Shown here: in pieces, positions 24,018 to 32,860 of the stretch
Layout: each line of letters starts with the position of its first letter
Numbering within the stretch: position 1 is the stretch's first letter
DNA from: Prevotella sp.
GTDB lineage: Bacteria > Bacteroidota > Bacteroidia > Bacteroidales > Bacteroidaceae
Direction of reading: 5' to 3'
Assembly (NCBI GenBank): GCA_003447235.1
Contig: DLZV01000005.1
Coordinates: 1 to 42,989 of the forward strand
Length of the DNA stretch: 42,989 nucleotides
Notes under the pieces: model-generated
Told to the model about the DNA's origin: nothing
Seen by the model: the letters and a program-made list of their open reading frames with translations, nothing else
Databases searched by the model: none
Translations under genes and position numbers: made by a program

Positions 24018-25340
24018 TTATTGTGTGGCTCGCTTGCTTTTTTTGACTCGTTTGCCGTAGAGGTCAAACTCGCTGGAGTCCGTGATTTCCACTTGGTAGA
24101 AAGTGCCCACGCGCAACATTCCGTCGCTGACCGGGATGAGCACTTCTGGATCGACCTCGGGCGAACTGTACTCCGTTCGTCCCACATAGTAGTCGCCCTC
24201 CTTGCGGTCGATCACCACTTCCAAAACACGCCCCACCTGGGCGGCTTCTATCTCCGCGCTCACCTCCTGTTGCACGGCCATCAGTTGGTCGAGGCGGCGC
24301 TGCTTCGTTTCGGCGGGAATGTTGTCCTCGTAGTGATTCGCTGCGAATGTGCCCTCCTCTTCAGAATAGGCAAAGGCACCCATTCGCTCAAATTTAGCCC
24401 AGCGCACAAAGTCCATCAGTTCGATGAAGTCGGCCTCGGTCTCGCCCGGGAAGCCCACCATCAGCGTGGTACGGAGGGCAATGCCTGGGACGCGGCGTCG
24501 GATTTCCGTTATTAGGTCGATGGTTTCCTGCTTGGTGACATGACGGTGCATAGCTTTCAGAACGGGATTGCTGATGTGCTGTAGCGCAATGTCGAGGTAT
24601 TTGCAGACGTTAGGGCGCTCCCTGATCACGTCAAGGAGCTCCATCGGGAAGTCGTTGGGATAGGCGTAGTGGAGACGGATCCAGCGCACACCCGTCACAT
24701 CGGCCATACGCGAGATGAGTTCCGCGATGTGGCGTTTGCCGTCAATATCCACACCGTAGTAGGTCAGTTCCTGTGCGATGACCTGTATCTCCGTTACTCC
24801 TTGAGCCACCAGTTCCCTCACCTCCTGCAGGACTTCGTCCATCGGCCGACTCTTGTGCGAACCTGTGATGATGGGAATAGCGCAATAGGCGCAATGGCGG
24901 TCGCAGCCCTCGGCTATCTTCAGATAGGCATAGTGGCGTGGTGTGGTGAGATGGCGTACACCGTCGCACGCTGCCACCTCAGCCTTGCCAAGGTCAGTGA
25001 GGAGTTGCTTGTAGTTGAACTTACCGTAGAACTTATCCACCTCGGGAATATCCTTCTCCAGTTCGCTCTTGTATCTCTGTGATAAGCAGCCCATTACGAA
25101 GAGTTTGTTCAAGTGACCATATTTCTTCCTCGCCACAAATTCGAGGATGGTATTGATGCTCTCCTCCTTGGCTGACTCGATGAAGCCACAGGTGTTGATG
25201 ACGGCTATCTCGCCCTGTGGCCGCTTGGAATCGTGGACACAGTGGTAGCCGTTGGCCTCGAACTGCTTCATGAGCAACTCCGAGTCGACGAGGTTTTTAG
25301 AGCACCCCATCGTGATGATATCTATCTGATTTTTCTTCAT
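24018..25340 (-). CDS. rimO: Ribosomal protein S12 methylthiotransferase
   Basis: A 440-residue radical SAM enzyme that adds a methylthio group to an aspartate of ribosomal protein S12. Domains: N-terminal UPF0004 (IITMGCSKNLVDSELLMKQ, with further Cys in NTCGF and MGCLSQ), a radical SAM core with CDRHCAYCAIP (CxxxCxxC, ~146-156), and a C-terminal TRAM region (GRVLEVVIDRKEGDYYVGR). The GCSKN start separates RimO from MiaB. It lies between ftsY and HU in one apparent operon. Confidence 0.95.
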   Translation of the reverse strand: MKKNQIDIITMGCSKNLVDSELLMKQFEANGYHCVHDSKRPQGEIAVINTCGFIESAKEESINTILEFVARKKYGHLNKLFVMGCLSQRYKSELEKDIPEVDKFYGKFNYKQLLTDLGKAEVAACDGVRHLTTPRHYAYLKIAEGCDRHCAYCAIPIITGSHKSRPMDEVLQEVRELVAQGVTEIQVIAQELTYYGVDIDGKRHIAELISRMADVTGVRWIRLHYAYPNDFPMELLDVIRERPNVCKYLDIALQHISNPVLKAMHRHVTKQETIDLITEIRRRVPGIALRTTLMVGFPGETEADFIELMDFVRWAKFERMGAFAYSEEEGTFAANHYEDNIPAETKQRRLDQLMAVQQEVSAEIEAAQVGRVLEVVIDRKEGDYYVGRTEYSSPEVDPEVLIPVSDGMLRVGTFYQVEITDSSEFDLYGKRVKKSKRATQ

Positions 25341-25354
25341 TCCTTGGTGAGCGT

Positions 25355-26317
25355 TTATCCGTTCTTGCCGTCAAAGAGTGAGTTGACAAACTCGCGCTTG
25401 TTGAAAAGCTGCAAGTCCTCCATACCCTCGCCCAGTCCGATATAGCGCACGGGCACCTGGAGCTGGTCGCTGATGCCAATGACCACACCACCCTTGGCGG
25501 TGCCGTCGAGCTTCGTGATGGCCAGCGAACTGATCTGTGTGACTGCGGCAAACTGCTTTGCCTGTTCAAAGGCGTTCTGTCCGGTACTGCCGTCGAGGAC
25601 GAGCATCACATCATCCGGAGCCTCGGGGAGAACTTTCTTCATCACCTCCTTGATCTTCTTCAACTCGTTCATCAGGCCCACCTTGTTGTGGAGTCGGCCT
25701 GCCGTGTCTATCAGTACCACGTCAGCGCCATTGGCCTTGGCGCTCTGCAGGGTGTCGAAGGCCACGCTTGCAGGGTCGGCGCCCATCTGCTGCTTGATGA
25801 CAGGTACGCCGACACGCTCGCCCCAGATGGAGATTTGCTCCACGGCAGCGGCACGGAAGGTGTCTGCCGCACCGAGATATACTTTCTTGCCGGCTTTCTT
25901 AAACTGGTAGGCCAGTTTGCCGATGGTGGTTGTCTTGCCCACACCATTGACACCAACGACGAGGATGACATAGGGCTTGTGGTCCGTGGGGAGATCCCAG
26001 CTATCCGTGTCGGAAGCTCCCGTCTCGGTGAGGAGCTGGGCTATCTCGTCGCGCAGGATACCATTGAGTTCCGAGGTGGAGACATATTTGTCACGCGCCA
26101 CGCGCTCTTCGATTCGCTTGATAACCTTCAAGGTCGTATCTACGCCCACATCCGAGGTGATGAGCACTTCCTCCAGGTCGTCGAGGACTTCATCATCGAC
26201 CTTCGATTTGCCGGCTACTGCGCGCGCCAACTTAGAGAAAACACTCTGCTTGGTCTTTTCCAAACCCTTGTCGAGCGTCTCCTTTTTCTTCTTGTTAAAC
26301 AGTCCGAATAATCCCAT
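25355..26317 (-). CDS. ftsY: Signal recognition particle receptor FtsY
   Basis: A 320-residue SRP-family GTPase that docks SRP-ribosome complexes at the membrane. The N-terminal acidic A domain is almost absent, with only a short lysine-rich segment before the N domain, as in many Bacteroidetes. Motifs: VVGVNGVGKTTTIGKLAYQF (G1), YLGAADTFRAAAVEQ (G2), DTAGRLHNKVGLM (G3), ITKLDGTAKGGV (G4) and GLGEGMEDLQLF at the end. First gene of the ftsY-rimO-HU-HU/TM operon (14-nt gap to rimO). Confidence 0.95.
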   Translation of the reverse strand: MGLFGLFNKKKKETLDKGLEKTKQSVFSKLARAVAGKSKVDDEVLDDLEEVLITSDVGVDTTLKVIKRIEERVARDKYVSTSELNGILRDEIAQLLTETGASDTDSWDLPTDHKPYVILVVGVNGVGKTTTIGKLAYQFKKAGKKVYLGAADTFRAAAVEQISIWGERVGVPVIKQQMGADPASVAFDTLQSAKANGADVVLIDTAGRLHNKVGLMNELKKIKEVMKKVLPEAPDDVMLVLDGSTGQNAFEQAKQFAAVTQISSLAITKLDGTAKGGVVIGISDQLQVPVRYIGLGEGMEDLQLFNKREFVNSLFDGKNG

Positions 26318-26612
26318 AATTAGCTAATTTGATGCAAAAGCAATGCAAGCGAGGGCAATGAGAATTGGTTCCCAGGTTGCCGTGTGCAGCTTATTTTTCT
26401 GCAAAGATACGAAAAAACGGACACAAACGGAAGAAATTTTGCCTTTTCTTATCAGTAAGCAACAGATGCGACGGGTTTTGAGGCCATAGACCGAGGCTTT
26501 TCGGCCGAATGGCGAGCTCTTGGCGCTGCAAATCACATGGCCTGGAGACGGATGGATGAAAAGGACCCAGCTAACAATGTCTGTCACGTTGCCCGCTGGC
26601 GAACCTTTTCCG
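26318..26612 (-). promoter_or_regulatory. Promoter region of the ftsY operon
   Basis: The minus strand reads TATCTTTG at 26402-26409, matching the -7 consensus; the leader would be about 80 nt. A TTTG at 26424-26427 is too close (14 nt) to be its -33 partner. The rest of the 295-nt gap, up to the MATE stop codon, holds no supported gene. Confidence 0.45.
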
Positions 26613-27983
26613 TTACGATACCGACAGGCAGAACAAGCGGCGGTAGAGGACCAACTGGACCACGCCCCTTGCCGTGAGGAAGAGAATGTAGGCCAACCAT
26701 AGGATATGATTGTGGTCGAGCGAGGCGGGCCACACCTCGGTCTCTGCCAGCAGTATCAACCCGATGTTGACACCGAAGAAGACGAGGGCGGCAACGAAGG
26801 TGGTGGCAAGCATTGCACGCGTTTTCGTGGTCCCGATGAACACGCCGTCGTAGATGAAAGCCGCCATACCTGCCACGGGTATCAGATAGGCCCAAAAGAG
26901 ATAGTGGGTGGAAGCCTCCACTACGGACGTGTCGCTCGTCATCAGTAGTAGTATTTCTTTTCCAAAGAGCACATAGACAGTGGTGAACGCCACTACCATG
27001 ACTGCACCAATGATCATCAGTCGTCGTGTAGTGAAGCGAAGTTGTGCCAGTTCGCCAGCTCCATAGTGTTTGCCGCATAGCGCCTCGCCAGCAAAGGCGA
27101 AACCGTCCATGATGTAAGAGAAAAAGGTGAAGAACATGAGCAGCAGTGTATTGGCCGACAACACCAGAGCTCCCTGTCTTCCTCCGAAGGATGTAAACGA
27201 CGCATTGACGGCCACCATGCAGAGCGTACGTAGGAAGATGTCGCGGTTGACTACGAAGAAGCGGTGGAGGGCAGGACGGCTGAAGACTTCCTTGCGATGA
27301 GGAAGGTAGTCGGCCAGGAGACCGACTAAGCTCGTATGGAGAAATGGCTGGTGAAGTCTGCGTGCGAGGGCTGCCAACGCCACCAGTGCCCCACTCCATT
27401 GCGCCACGAGCGTGCCTGTGGCCACTCCCTCCATCTTCCATCCGCAAACGACGACAAGTAGCAGGGAGACAACGATATTGACCACGTTTTGGAAGATAGC
27501 GACCCACATCGGCGTGCGTGTGTCCTGCATGCCGACAAACCAGCCTGTCAGTCCGTAGAGTGCGAGCATGGCGGGTGTGCCAAAGATTACAATGTCAAAA
27601 TAGGTCTCGACCAGCACCACGGCGTCGGGAGGCGTGCTCATGAGATAGATGAGGAGAGGGCGAAGCAAGGGTGAGAGCATCAGCAGCAAGACGCCTAGGA
27701 ATAGTCCGACGAAAAGCGTCCGTTGCAAGATGCGCAGCACCTCCGTTCTGTCTTGTGCGCCGAAGGCCTGCGCCGTCATCCCACTCGTGCCCATGCGTAG
27801 AAACAGCGTCAGCCAATAGATGGAGTTGAAGATCATCGTGCCGATGGCTACTGCGCTGATGTAGCGTGCGTCGCCCATGTGGCCTACGATCGTCAGATCG
27901 ACCAGTCCGAGCAGCGGGACTGCGATATTGCTGACGATAGAGGGAATGGCCAGACGGAGAATATTGCGATTGACAGGATTCAT
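26613..27983 (-). CDS. MATE family efflux transporter
   Basis: A 456-residue inner-membrane protein with about twelve membrane segments in two related halves, as in NorM/DinF-type exporters driven by Na+ or H+. Recognisable parts: NILRLAIPSIVSNIAVPLLG, LVDLTIVGHMGDARYISAVA, then ALYGLTGWFVGMQDTRTPMW and its second-half counterpart MAAFIYDGVFIGTTKTRAML. Substrate unknown (drugs or metabolites). The ATG at 27983 is preferred to 28052, since the extra 23 residues are translated from a pair of operator-like repeats. Confidence 0.88.
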   Translation of the reverse strand: MNPVNRNILRLAIPSIVSNIAVPLLGLVDLTIVGHMGDARYISAVAIGTMIFNSIYWLTLFLRMGTSGMTAQAFGAQDRTEVLRILQRTLFVGLFLGVLLLMLSPLLRPLLIYLMSTPPDAVVLVETYFDIVIFGTPAMLALYGLTGWFVGMQDTRTPMWVAIFQNVVNIVVSLLLVVVCGWKMEGVATGTLVAQWSGALVALAALARRLHQPFLHTSLVGLLADYLPHRKEVFSRPALHRFFVVNRDIFLRTLCMVAVNASFTSFGGRQGALVLSANTLLLMFFTFFSYIMDGFAFAGEALCGKHYGAGELAQLRFTTRRLMIIGAVMVVAFTTVYVLFGKEILLLMTSDTSVVEASTHYLFWAYLIPVAGMAAFIYDGVFIGTTKTRAMLATTFVAALVFFGVNIGLILLAETEVWPASLDHNHILWLAYILFLTARGVVQLVLYRRLFCLSVS

Positions 27984-27989
27984 AATGCT

Positions 27990-28022
27990 AATATGAGAGT
28001 ATTTCTTATAAATATGCGAGTA
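27990..28022. promoter_or_regulatory. Operator-like direct repeats before the MATE gene
   Basis: AATATGAGAGTA (27990-28001) and AATATGCGAGTA (28011-28022) differ at one base and lie 21 bp apart, two turns of the helix, ending 6 nt from the MATE start codon. This is the spacing expected for a dimeric regulator bound to one face. No regulator gene is adjacent and no clear -7 element was found. Confidence 0.4.
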
Positions 28023-28112
28023 ATTGGAGTTTGAAACACCATTCTCGCTCATTATCCGTAAAATTGGTTATTCGTTCCGTAATTTTTATAATCGCTTGGT
28101 TGCTGAAAGTAC

Positions 28113-28120
28113 TAACTTTG
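28113..28120 (+). promoter_or_regulatory. -7 element of the nitroreductase-like stub
   Basis: TAACTTTG matches the consensus and lies 17 nt before the ATG at 28138. No TTTG stands at the normal -33 distance. Confidence 0.45.
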
Positions 28121-28137
28121 CAGCGTCATTCAATTTA

Positions 28138-28203
28138 ATGGGTGAAGAAAGACATAAGGTAGAAAGGTTTCAGGAACTGTTAATGGACAGAAGATCGTAT
28201 TAG
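28138..28203 (+). pseudogene. 21-codon stub resembling the N-terminus of a nitroreductase
   Basis: The frame encodes MGEERHKVERFQELLMDRRS plus Tyr, then TAG. The segment FQELLMDRRSY closely resembles the start of NADPH/FMN nitroreductases (FxELxxxRRSxRK), in which the RRS arginines contact FMN phosphate. Nothing resembling the rest of a nitroreductase follows in any frame before the terminator at 28256. The simplest reading is a deletion that removed the body of the gene; an expressed 21-residue peptide is possible. Confidence 0.5.
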
Positions 28204-28255
28204 TCCTGGGTAACAAAGATTGTACATGGATATTTTGGAATCAAATTGGTTAAAT

Positions 28256-28297
28256 AAATGCGTATGAGAGTCATCTCATGCGCATTTATCATTTTTT
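28256..28297 (+). terminator. Terminator between the stub and dnaB
   Basis: A 14-bp stem with one T-G wobble (28256-28269 with 28274-28287, loop GTCA) is followed by TATCATTTTTTG. It ends the rightward unit; on the other strand it may also serve dnaB. Confidence 0.8.
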
Positions 28298-28350
28298 GTC
28301 CATTCCTGTCTTCTCCTTTTATCCTTTTATCCTTTCCAGTCAACTTCAAC

Positions 28351-29892
28351 TTAGAAATCGGGTGTGATATCCGTTTGTGGCAATGGGAGAGCGTCTGGAA
28401 AATTATCATCTATTACTCCGTTCATCCTGCTGCCCATGATCTCGCCTTCGCCATTCGGAGCCTGAGGTTCTGCGTCGAAGGAGTCGGGATTGGAGAAGCG
28501 AGTGTATTCACCCTTGAAGTCGAGCAGCACATCACCCGTCGCACCCTTACGGTGCTTGGCAATGATGATCTGTGCGCGTCCACGGAGATCCTGCCCGTTG
28601 CTGTCCTGGTAGATGTGGTAGTACTCCGGTCGGTGTACGAAGAGTACCATATCGGCATCCTGCTCGATGGCACCCGACTCGCGAAGGTCGCTGAGCTGTG
28701 GGCGCTTGCCATCGAGTCCGTCGCGTTGCTCTAGGTTACGGTTGAGCTGTGAGAGTGCGATGATGGGAATATCCAGTTCCTTGGCCAAGCCTTTGAGCGA
28801 TCGCGAAATGGTGGAGACCTCCTCCTGTCGGCTGTTGAAGCGCATGCCGTTGGCGTTCATCAGCTGGAGGTAGTCGATCATCAGCAGTTGTATGTCGTGC
28901 TCGCGTTTCAGTCGGCGAGCTTTCGTTCTCAGTTCGAAGACCGAGAGTCCGGGCGTATCATCGACATAGAGCGGTGCCCCCTGCATCTGCGGCAGACGCT
29001 TGTCAAAGCGCACCCACTCGTCTTCCGACAACTGACCGCTGAGGATCTTGCTGCCCGGCACCTCGCAGACGTTGGAGATGAGACGGTTGATCAGCTGCAC
29101 GTTGTTCATCTCAAGCGAGAAGAACGCCACGGGCTTGCGGTAGTCGATGGCGATATTCTTGGCAATACTCAGGGCAAACGATGTCTTACCCATCGCCGGT
29201 CGTCCAGCGATGATGATGAGGTCCGACTGCTGCCATCCCGCCGTCATCTCGTCGAGTTTGGTATAGCCTGTCGGCACACCCGTGAGTCCTCCCGTGTTGT
29301 TGGCCGCTTTGAGGAGGATGTCGTGCGCCTGCTTGATGACCGGGTCTATCTGTGTGTAGTCTTGCATCATGTTGCGCTGTGAGAGTTCGAAGAGTCCGCC
29401 CTCCGCCTTCTGCATCAGCGCGTCCACGTCCACCGTCTCGTCGAAGGCCTCCGTTTCCACCATAGAAGCGAAACTGATCAGTTGGCGTGCAAGATACTTC
29501 TGTTGCAGGATGCGCGCGTGATATTCGATATGTGCCGACGAGGCGACGTGGGAGCTCAGTTCGACGATATATCCCGGTCCGCCTATGTTCTGCAGTTCGC
29601 CCTCATGGCGCAGTTCCTCCGTGACGGTCATGATGTCCACGGGCTTCTCCGCCATGTTGAGGGTCTGTATGGCCGTATAGACCTTTTGGTTGCGCGGCTC
29701 ATAGAACGTATCGGGACGCAGCATCTCCGAGACGACCGTGAAGGCGTCTTTGTCGATCATTAGCGCACCCAGTACGACACGCTCCAGTTCCAGCGCCTGC
29801 GGTTGCAGGTGGCCGTAGGTGGAGTCCACGGGAGCCTTGCTGGCCGCTGAACGACGTCCTCCCCCGTTGGCAGTATTATTATTTGATGGCAT
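28351..29892 (-). CDS. dnaB: Replicative DNA helicase DnaB
   Basis: A 513-residue hexameric helicase. The N-terminal domain (~30-135, PQALELERVVLGALMIDKDA) binds primase. The RecA-like domain has Walker A GRPAMGKTSFALSIAKN (~229-245), MNNVQLINRLIS, Walker B LLMIDYLQLM, the arginine-finger region and SQLNRNLEQR. The C-terminus shows AKHRKGATGDV and an acidic tail. No intein is present. It is the last gene of the DUF3298-rsmG-TPR-dnaB group, 25 nt after the TPR gene. A DciA-like gene occurs elsewhere in the window. Confidence 0.95.
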   Translation of the reverse strand: MPSNNNTANGGGRRSAASKAPVDSTYGHLQPQALELERVVLGALMIDKDAFTVVSEMLRPDTFYEPRNQKVYTAIQTLNMAEKPVDIMTVTEELRHEGELQNIGGPGYIVELSSHVASSAHIEYHARILQQKYLARQLISFASMVETEAFDETVDVDALMQKAEGGLFELSQRNMMQDYTQIDPVIKQAHDILLKAANNTGGLTGVPTGYTKLDEMTAGWQQSDLIIIAGRPAMGKTSFALSIAKNIAIDYRKPVAFFSLEMNNVQLINRLISNVCEVPGSKILSGQLSEDEWVRFDKRLPQMQGAPLYVDDTPGLSVFELRTKARRLKREHDIQLLMIDYLQLMNANGMRFNSRQEEVSTISRSLKGLAKELDIPIIALSQLNRNLEQRDGLDGKRPQLSDLRESGAIEQDADMVLFVHRPEYYHIYQDSNGQDLRGRAQIIIAKHRKGATGDVLLDFKGEYTRFSNPDSFDAEPQAPNGEGEIMGSRMNGVIDDNFPDALPLPQTDITPDF

Positions 29893-29917
29893 GATATAAA
29901 CTGATAGTCCTTTATGA

Positions 29918-32089
29918 TTATTGTCCCTCCCTCACGGCATCCGCCATGAGTGTGAGGTCCGTATGCGAGATACCGTTGCGTTGAAGCAGTTCTCTGTCCT
30001 TCTCAAACTCATCCATGATGTGTGGCGTGTTGGGGTAGCGTCCGAAGGTCTCGTGCGCCCCTACCACGTCGCCTGCTATCCAGCGCGCGTACCCCGCGTT
30101 GATATAGTCCTCATCCACAGGTTTGCCCGCCAGCAGCTTCTCGTAGATCGGCAGCGCCTTCTGCGGATTGTCGCCATTGAGTAGCGTCCAGGCCAGCACA
30201 CGCTGAACGGTGAGGTCGTCGGGGTGGTTGTAGTAGAGCTCATAGAGCGTGTTGAGCGTCTCTTTCACCTTTCCTGCGTTGAGCGCCGCCAGGCAGGTGT
30301 TGAGGCGTGTTCTGAAGTTGTTCGGCTCCAACTCCTGGAGTTTGCTCAGGCAGTTGTACGCCAGGAGGTAGTCGCCCGTGGCCATGGCAGCTTTCGCCGT
30401 TGCCTTGAGCAGCGACAGACTCTGGCGTCCGTTAGCCAGCAGTCTGCTAAAGATGTCGAGTGCCCCCTGGTTCTGGCCATCGTGGAGGTAGAGACAACCC
30501 CGCAGGAAATCCAGTTTTCCACCCTCTTCTTTGTCCTTCATCGTCTCCAGCAGGAAGCTCAGTCGGTCGTACATTCCCCGTCTAAGGAGGAAGGAACCAA
30601 GTTGTAGTTTCGATACCATGAAGTCTTGGTGCTCAAACAATGGCGAGCAGAAGAAGAAAGCCTTGTCGCTCTTTTGGTCCGTGAAGCAGCCCTCTATCTG
30701 CGACCGCATCGGCCACAGGCGGAAGAAGCGGTAGAGATTCTGTAGATACAGTCGGCGAACGTAGGTCGGCGAGGCCAGTTCCTCCTTGTCCGCCTGCGGC
30801 AAGTCGCCAAATTCTCCGGCAGCCCGCATAGCGTCTCGCAGATTAGCCGGAATGCGGTCGATGATCTCTCCCAAGGCCAGGACGAGCGAGTACTTGTCAC
30901 TGTCACACATGGGCGAGCGGCCCAGCAGTCCGTGGATCATCTTGGAATTTCCTATCTCCCGCTGCGCCTGGGCGATCCCTGGGTGATGGATGCTGAAAGG
31001 CGCAAACCAGTTGGAGAGCACGCGATAGAACGGGAAGCTCTTCATGACGGAGAAGCCTCCGAAATAGATATCAACACCTTTTTTCTCCATCTCTCGCATT
31101 CGATCGATGCTTTTCTCCACACGCTCCATGGCCTCCTCGTCGGCATTGGGGTGTAGGATGTCGTTGAGTTCGTCGTTGGGTTTCTCTTCGATGCCAAACC
31201 TCCCCATGCGCAGGTTCGACCCCTTGATCATATCGGGGAGAATTTCCTTATGGATGGTGACATTGTCCTTCTCCGCGTTCATGCAGAAGAAAACCTGCTT
31301 TTGGAGTTCCAGAAGTTCGGCCCACGTCTGCTCGTCAGCCGTCAGGCGCACGAATGCCTCCTGCTGGCTTTTGAAAAACGGTATCTCCGGGTGGGACGTT
31401 AAAGCCCATCCTGTCAGGGCGCGCTGGCGAAGAGGCTCGCTGGTGGCTCGCGTGTAAATATTGGCCAGCATCAACCATTTGCGCTCGTCATAGACATTCA
31501 TTGTCGCCAGAGTCACACCGCTGATGATCAGCAGCGCGTCGTTTGGGTCGATCAGTGGCGAGAGCAGGAGACTCTCGAAGAACGTCTGATCGGCCTCTGT
31601 CCACTGCAGGGAGATGAAAAGGGCGGAGAAAAGTCGCTCCATAAACGTTTGGTGGCGCGTATAGCGCTCCTTCGTGGCCTCATCCGTTTCGCTGCTCGCC
31701 GGCTCCACCATCGTCCCATCGGCGAGGAAGCGCTCCAGGGTTGTCTTGATAAAGTCGTGGCTTCTGTTCAGATGGTTATCAGTGCGAAAGGCTGTGGCGT
31801 ACACCTCGACGTTCTTGCACCGCCAGGAGACCATCAAGTTGGCCACGACGCGATAGAGGTCGTGGAGCAAGCGGTCGTAGAGTTGATCCCGCTGTGGGTC
31901 GGCATAGCCTTGGAGCATGTAGTCGCGCATCATGGCATAGTCCTTGCCGATGCGGTCCAAATCGTCATAGCCCACCAGCGACGGATGGCCGTCGTAGATG
32001 GGCCGCAACAAGTCGATGGCCTCTTTGAGGCGACCGTCGTAGAGGACTTGTGTGGCCTTCTGGATGGTTTCTTCAAATTTCACCGTCAT
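29918..32089 (-). CDS. Large cytoplasmic TPR protein
   Basis: A 723-residue soluble protein without signal peptide. The C-terminal third carries TPR-type repeats (GDYLLAYNCLSKLQELEPNN, LAALNAGKVKETLNTLYELY, AWTLLNGDNPQKALPIYEKL, YARWIAGDVVGAHETFGRYP). The N-terminal part (VKFEETIQKATQVLYDGRLK, then RLLHDLYRVVANLMVSWR) is helical and not recognised. Its function is unknown. It follows rsmG after ~147 nt with no obvious promoter or terminator between them and may be co-transcribed with dnaB. Confidence 0.75.
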   Translation of the reverse strand: MTVKFEETIQKATQVLYDGRLKEAIDLLRPIYDGHPSLVGYDDLDRIGKDYAMMRDYMLQGYADPQRDQLYDRLLHDLYRVVANLMVSWRCKNVEVYATAFRTDNHLNRSHDFIKTTLERFLADGTMVEPASSETDEATKERYTRHQTFMERLFSALFISLQWTEADQTFFESLLLSPLIDPNDALLIISGVTLATMNVYDERKWLMLANIYTRATSEPLRQRALTGWALTSHPEIPFFKSQQEAFVRLTADEQTWAELLELQKQVFFCMNAEKDNVTIHKEILPDMIKGSNLRMGRFGIEEKPNDELNDILHPNADEEAMERVEKSIDRMREMEKKGVDIYFGGFSVMKSFPFYRVLSNWFAPFSIHHPGIAQAQREIGNSKMIHGLLGRSPMCDSDKYSLVLALGEIIDRIPANLRDAMRAAGEFGDLPQADKEELASPTYVRRLYLQNLYRFFRLWPMRSQIEGCFTDQKSDKAFFFCSPLFEHQDFMVSKLQLGSFLLRRGMYDRLSFLLETMKDKEEGGKLDFLRGCLYLHDGQNQGALDIFSRLLANGRQSLSLLKATAKAAMATGDYLLAYNCLSKLQELEPNNFRTRLNTCLAALNAGKVKETLNTLYELYYNHPDDLTVQRVLAWTLLNGDNPQKALPIYEKLLAGKPVDEDYINAGYARWIAGDVVGAHETFGRYPNTPHIMDEFEKDRELLQRNGISHTDLTLMADAVREGQ

Positions 32090-32236
32090 TGTTTCTCTTC
32101 TATCTATATAATGTACGTGCGCGATCTTATTTTATATATCATCACCATATCTTATGTCCAGGTCGTAGGATTGCGCTACCTTCGGAGCCTGCCTTAAGTA
32201 TGGTCGTGTATGGTGATGGAAAGACCGCAGGAGTCG

Positions 32237-32857
32237 TCAGAGTGGCAGATAGACCAGTTCCTTCTCCTTAAACCATTCCTCGTCAAACCACTGGCTGAGT
32301 GGCTCCCGGTCAGCCAGACCACGGAAAGGTCGCAACTCGGCCGTGAGGTCTCCGCCCTTGAGTACAACGAGACCGTTGGGGTGTGCGTTCTGCTGCTCGC
32401 GGGCAATGTTCTTGCGGACGATGCGCACCAAGTCGGGCAGCGGCATGACCGCCCTGGAGACTACGAAGTCAAACTTTCCCTTCTCTTCCTCTCCACTCAG
32501 TTGAACGGCCGTGACATTGCGGAGACCAATGGCCTGTGCCACCTCTTGCGCCACTCGTATCTTTTTCGCCGTACGGTCGATGAGTTTGAAACTCGCCTCG
32601 GGAAACAAGATGGCCAGTGGAATGCCAGGGAAGCCTCCGCCCGTGCCAAAGTCGAGGATGCGCGTGCCCGGTCGGAAGCGCATCTCCTGAGCGATGGCCA
32701 GCGAGTGGAGCACATGGTGCTCATAGAGGTTGCTGATGTCCTTGCGCGAGATGACGTTGATCTTCGCGTTCCAGTCTTCATAGAGCGGGCCGAGCATCTC
32801 CAGTTGTCGTTTCTGCTCGGGCGTGATGTTGGGGAAATATTTGAGTATCTTTTCCAT
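32237..32857 (-). CDS. rsmG: 16S rRNA (guanine-527-N7)-methyltransferase
   Basis: A 206-residue SAM-dependent methyltransferase (formerly gidB) that makes m7G527 in 16S rRNA; loss in other bacteria gives low-level streptomycin resistance. Motifs: KINVISRKDISNLYEHHVLH (~34-53), the SAM loop LDFGTGGGFPGIPLAI (~67-82), and FDFVVSRAVMPLPDLV. Length is as expected. It starts 3 nt after the DUF3298 gene's stop, so the two are coupled. Confidence 0.95.
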   Translation of the reverse strand: MEKILKYFPNITPEQKRQLEMLGPLYEDWNAKINVISRKDISNLYEHHVLHSLAIAQEMRFRPGTRILDFGTGGGFPGIPLAILFPEASFKLIDRTAKKIRVAQEVAQAIGLRNVTAVQLSGEEEKGKFDFVVSRAVMPLPDLVRIVRKNIAREQQNAHPNGLVVLKGGDLTAELRPFRGLADREPLSQWFDEEWFKEKELVYLPL

Positions 32858-32860
32858 TTC

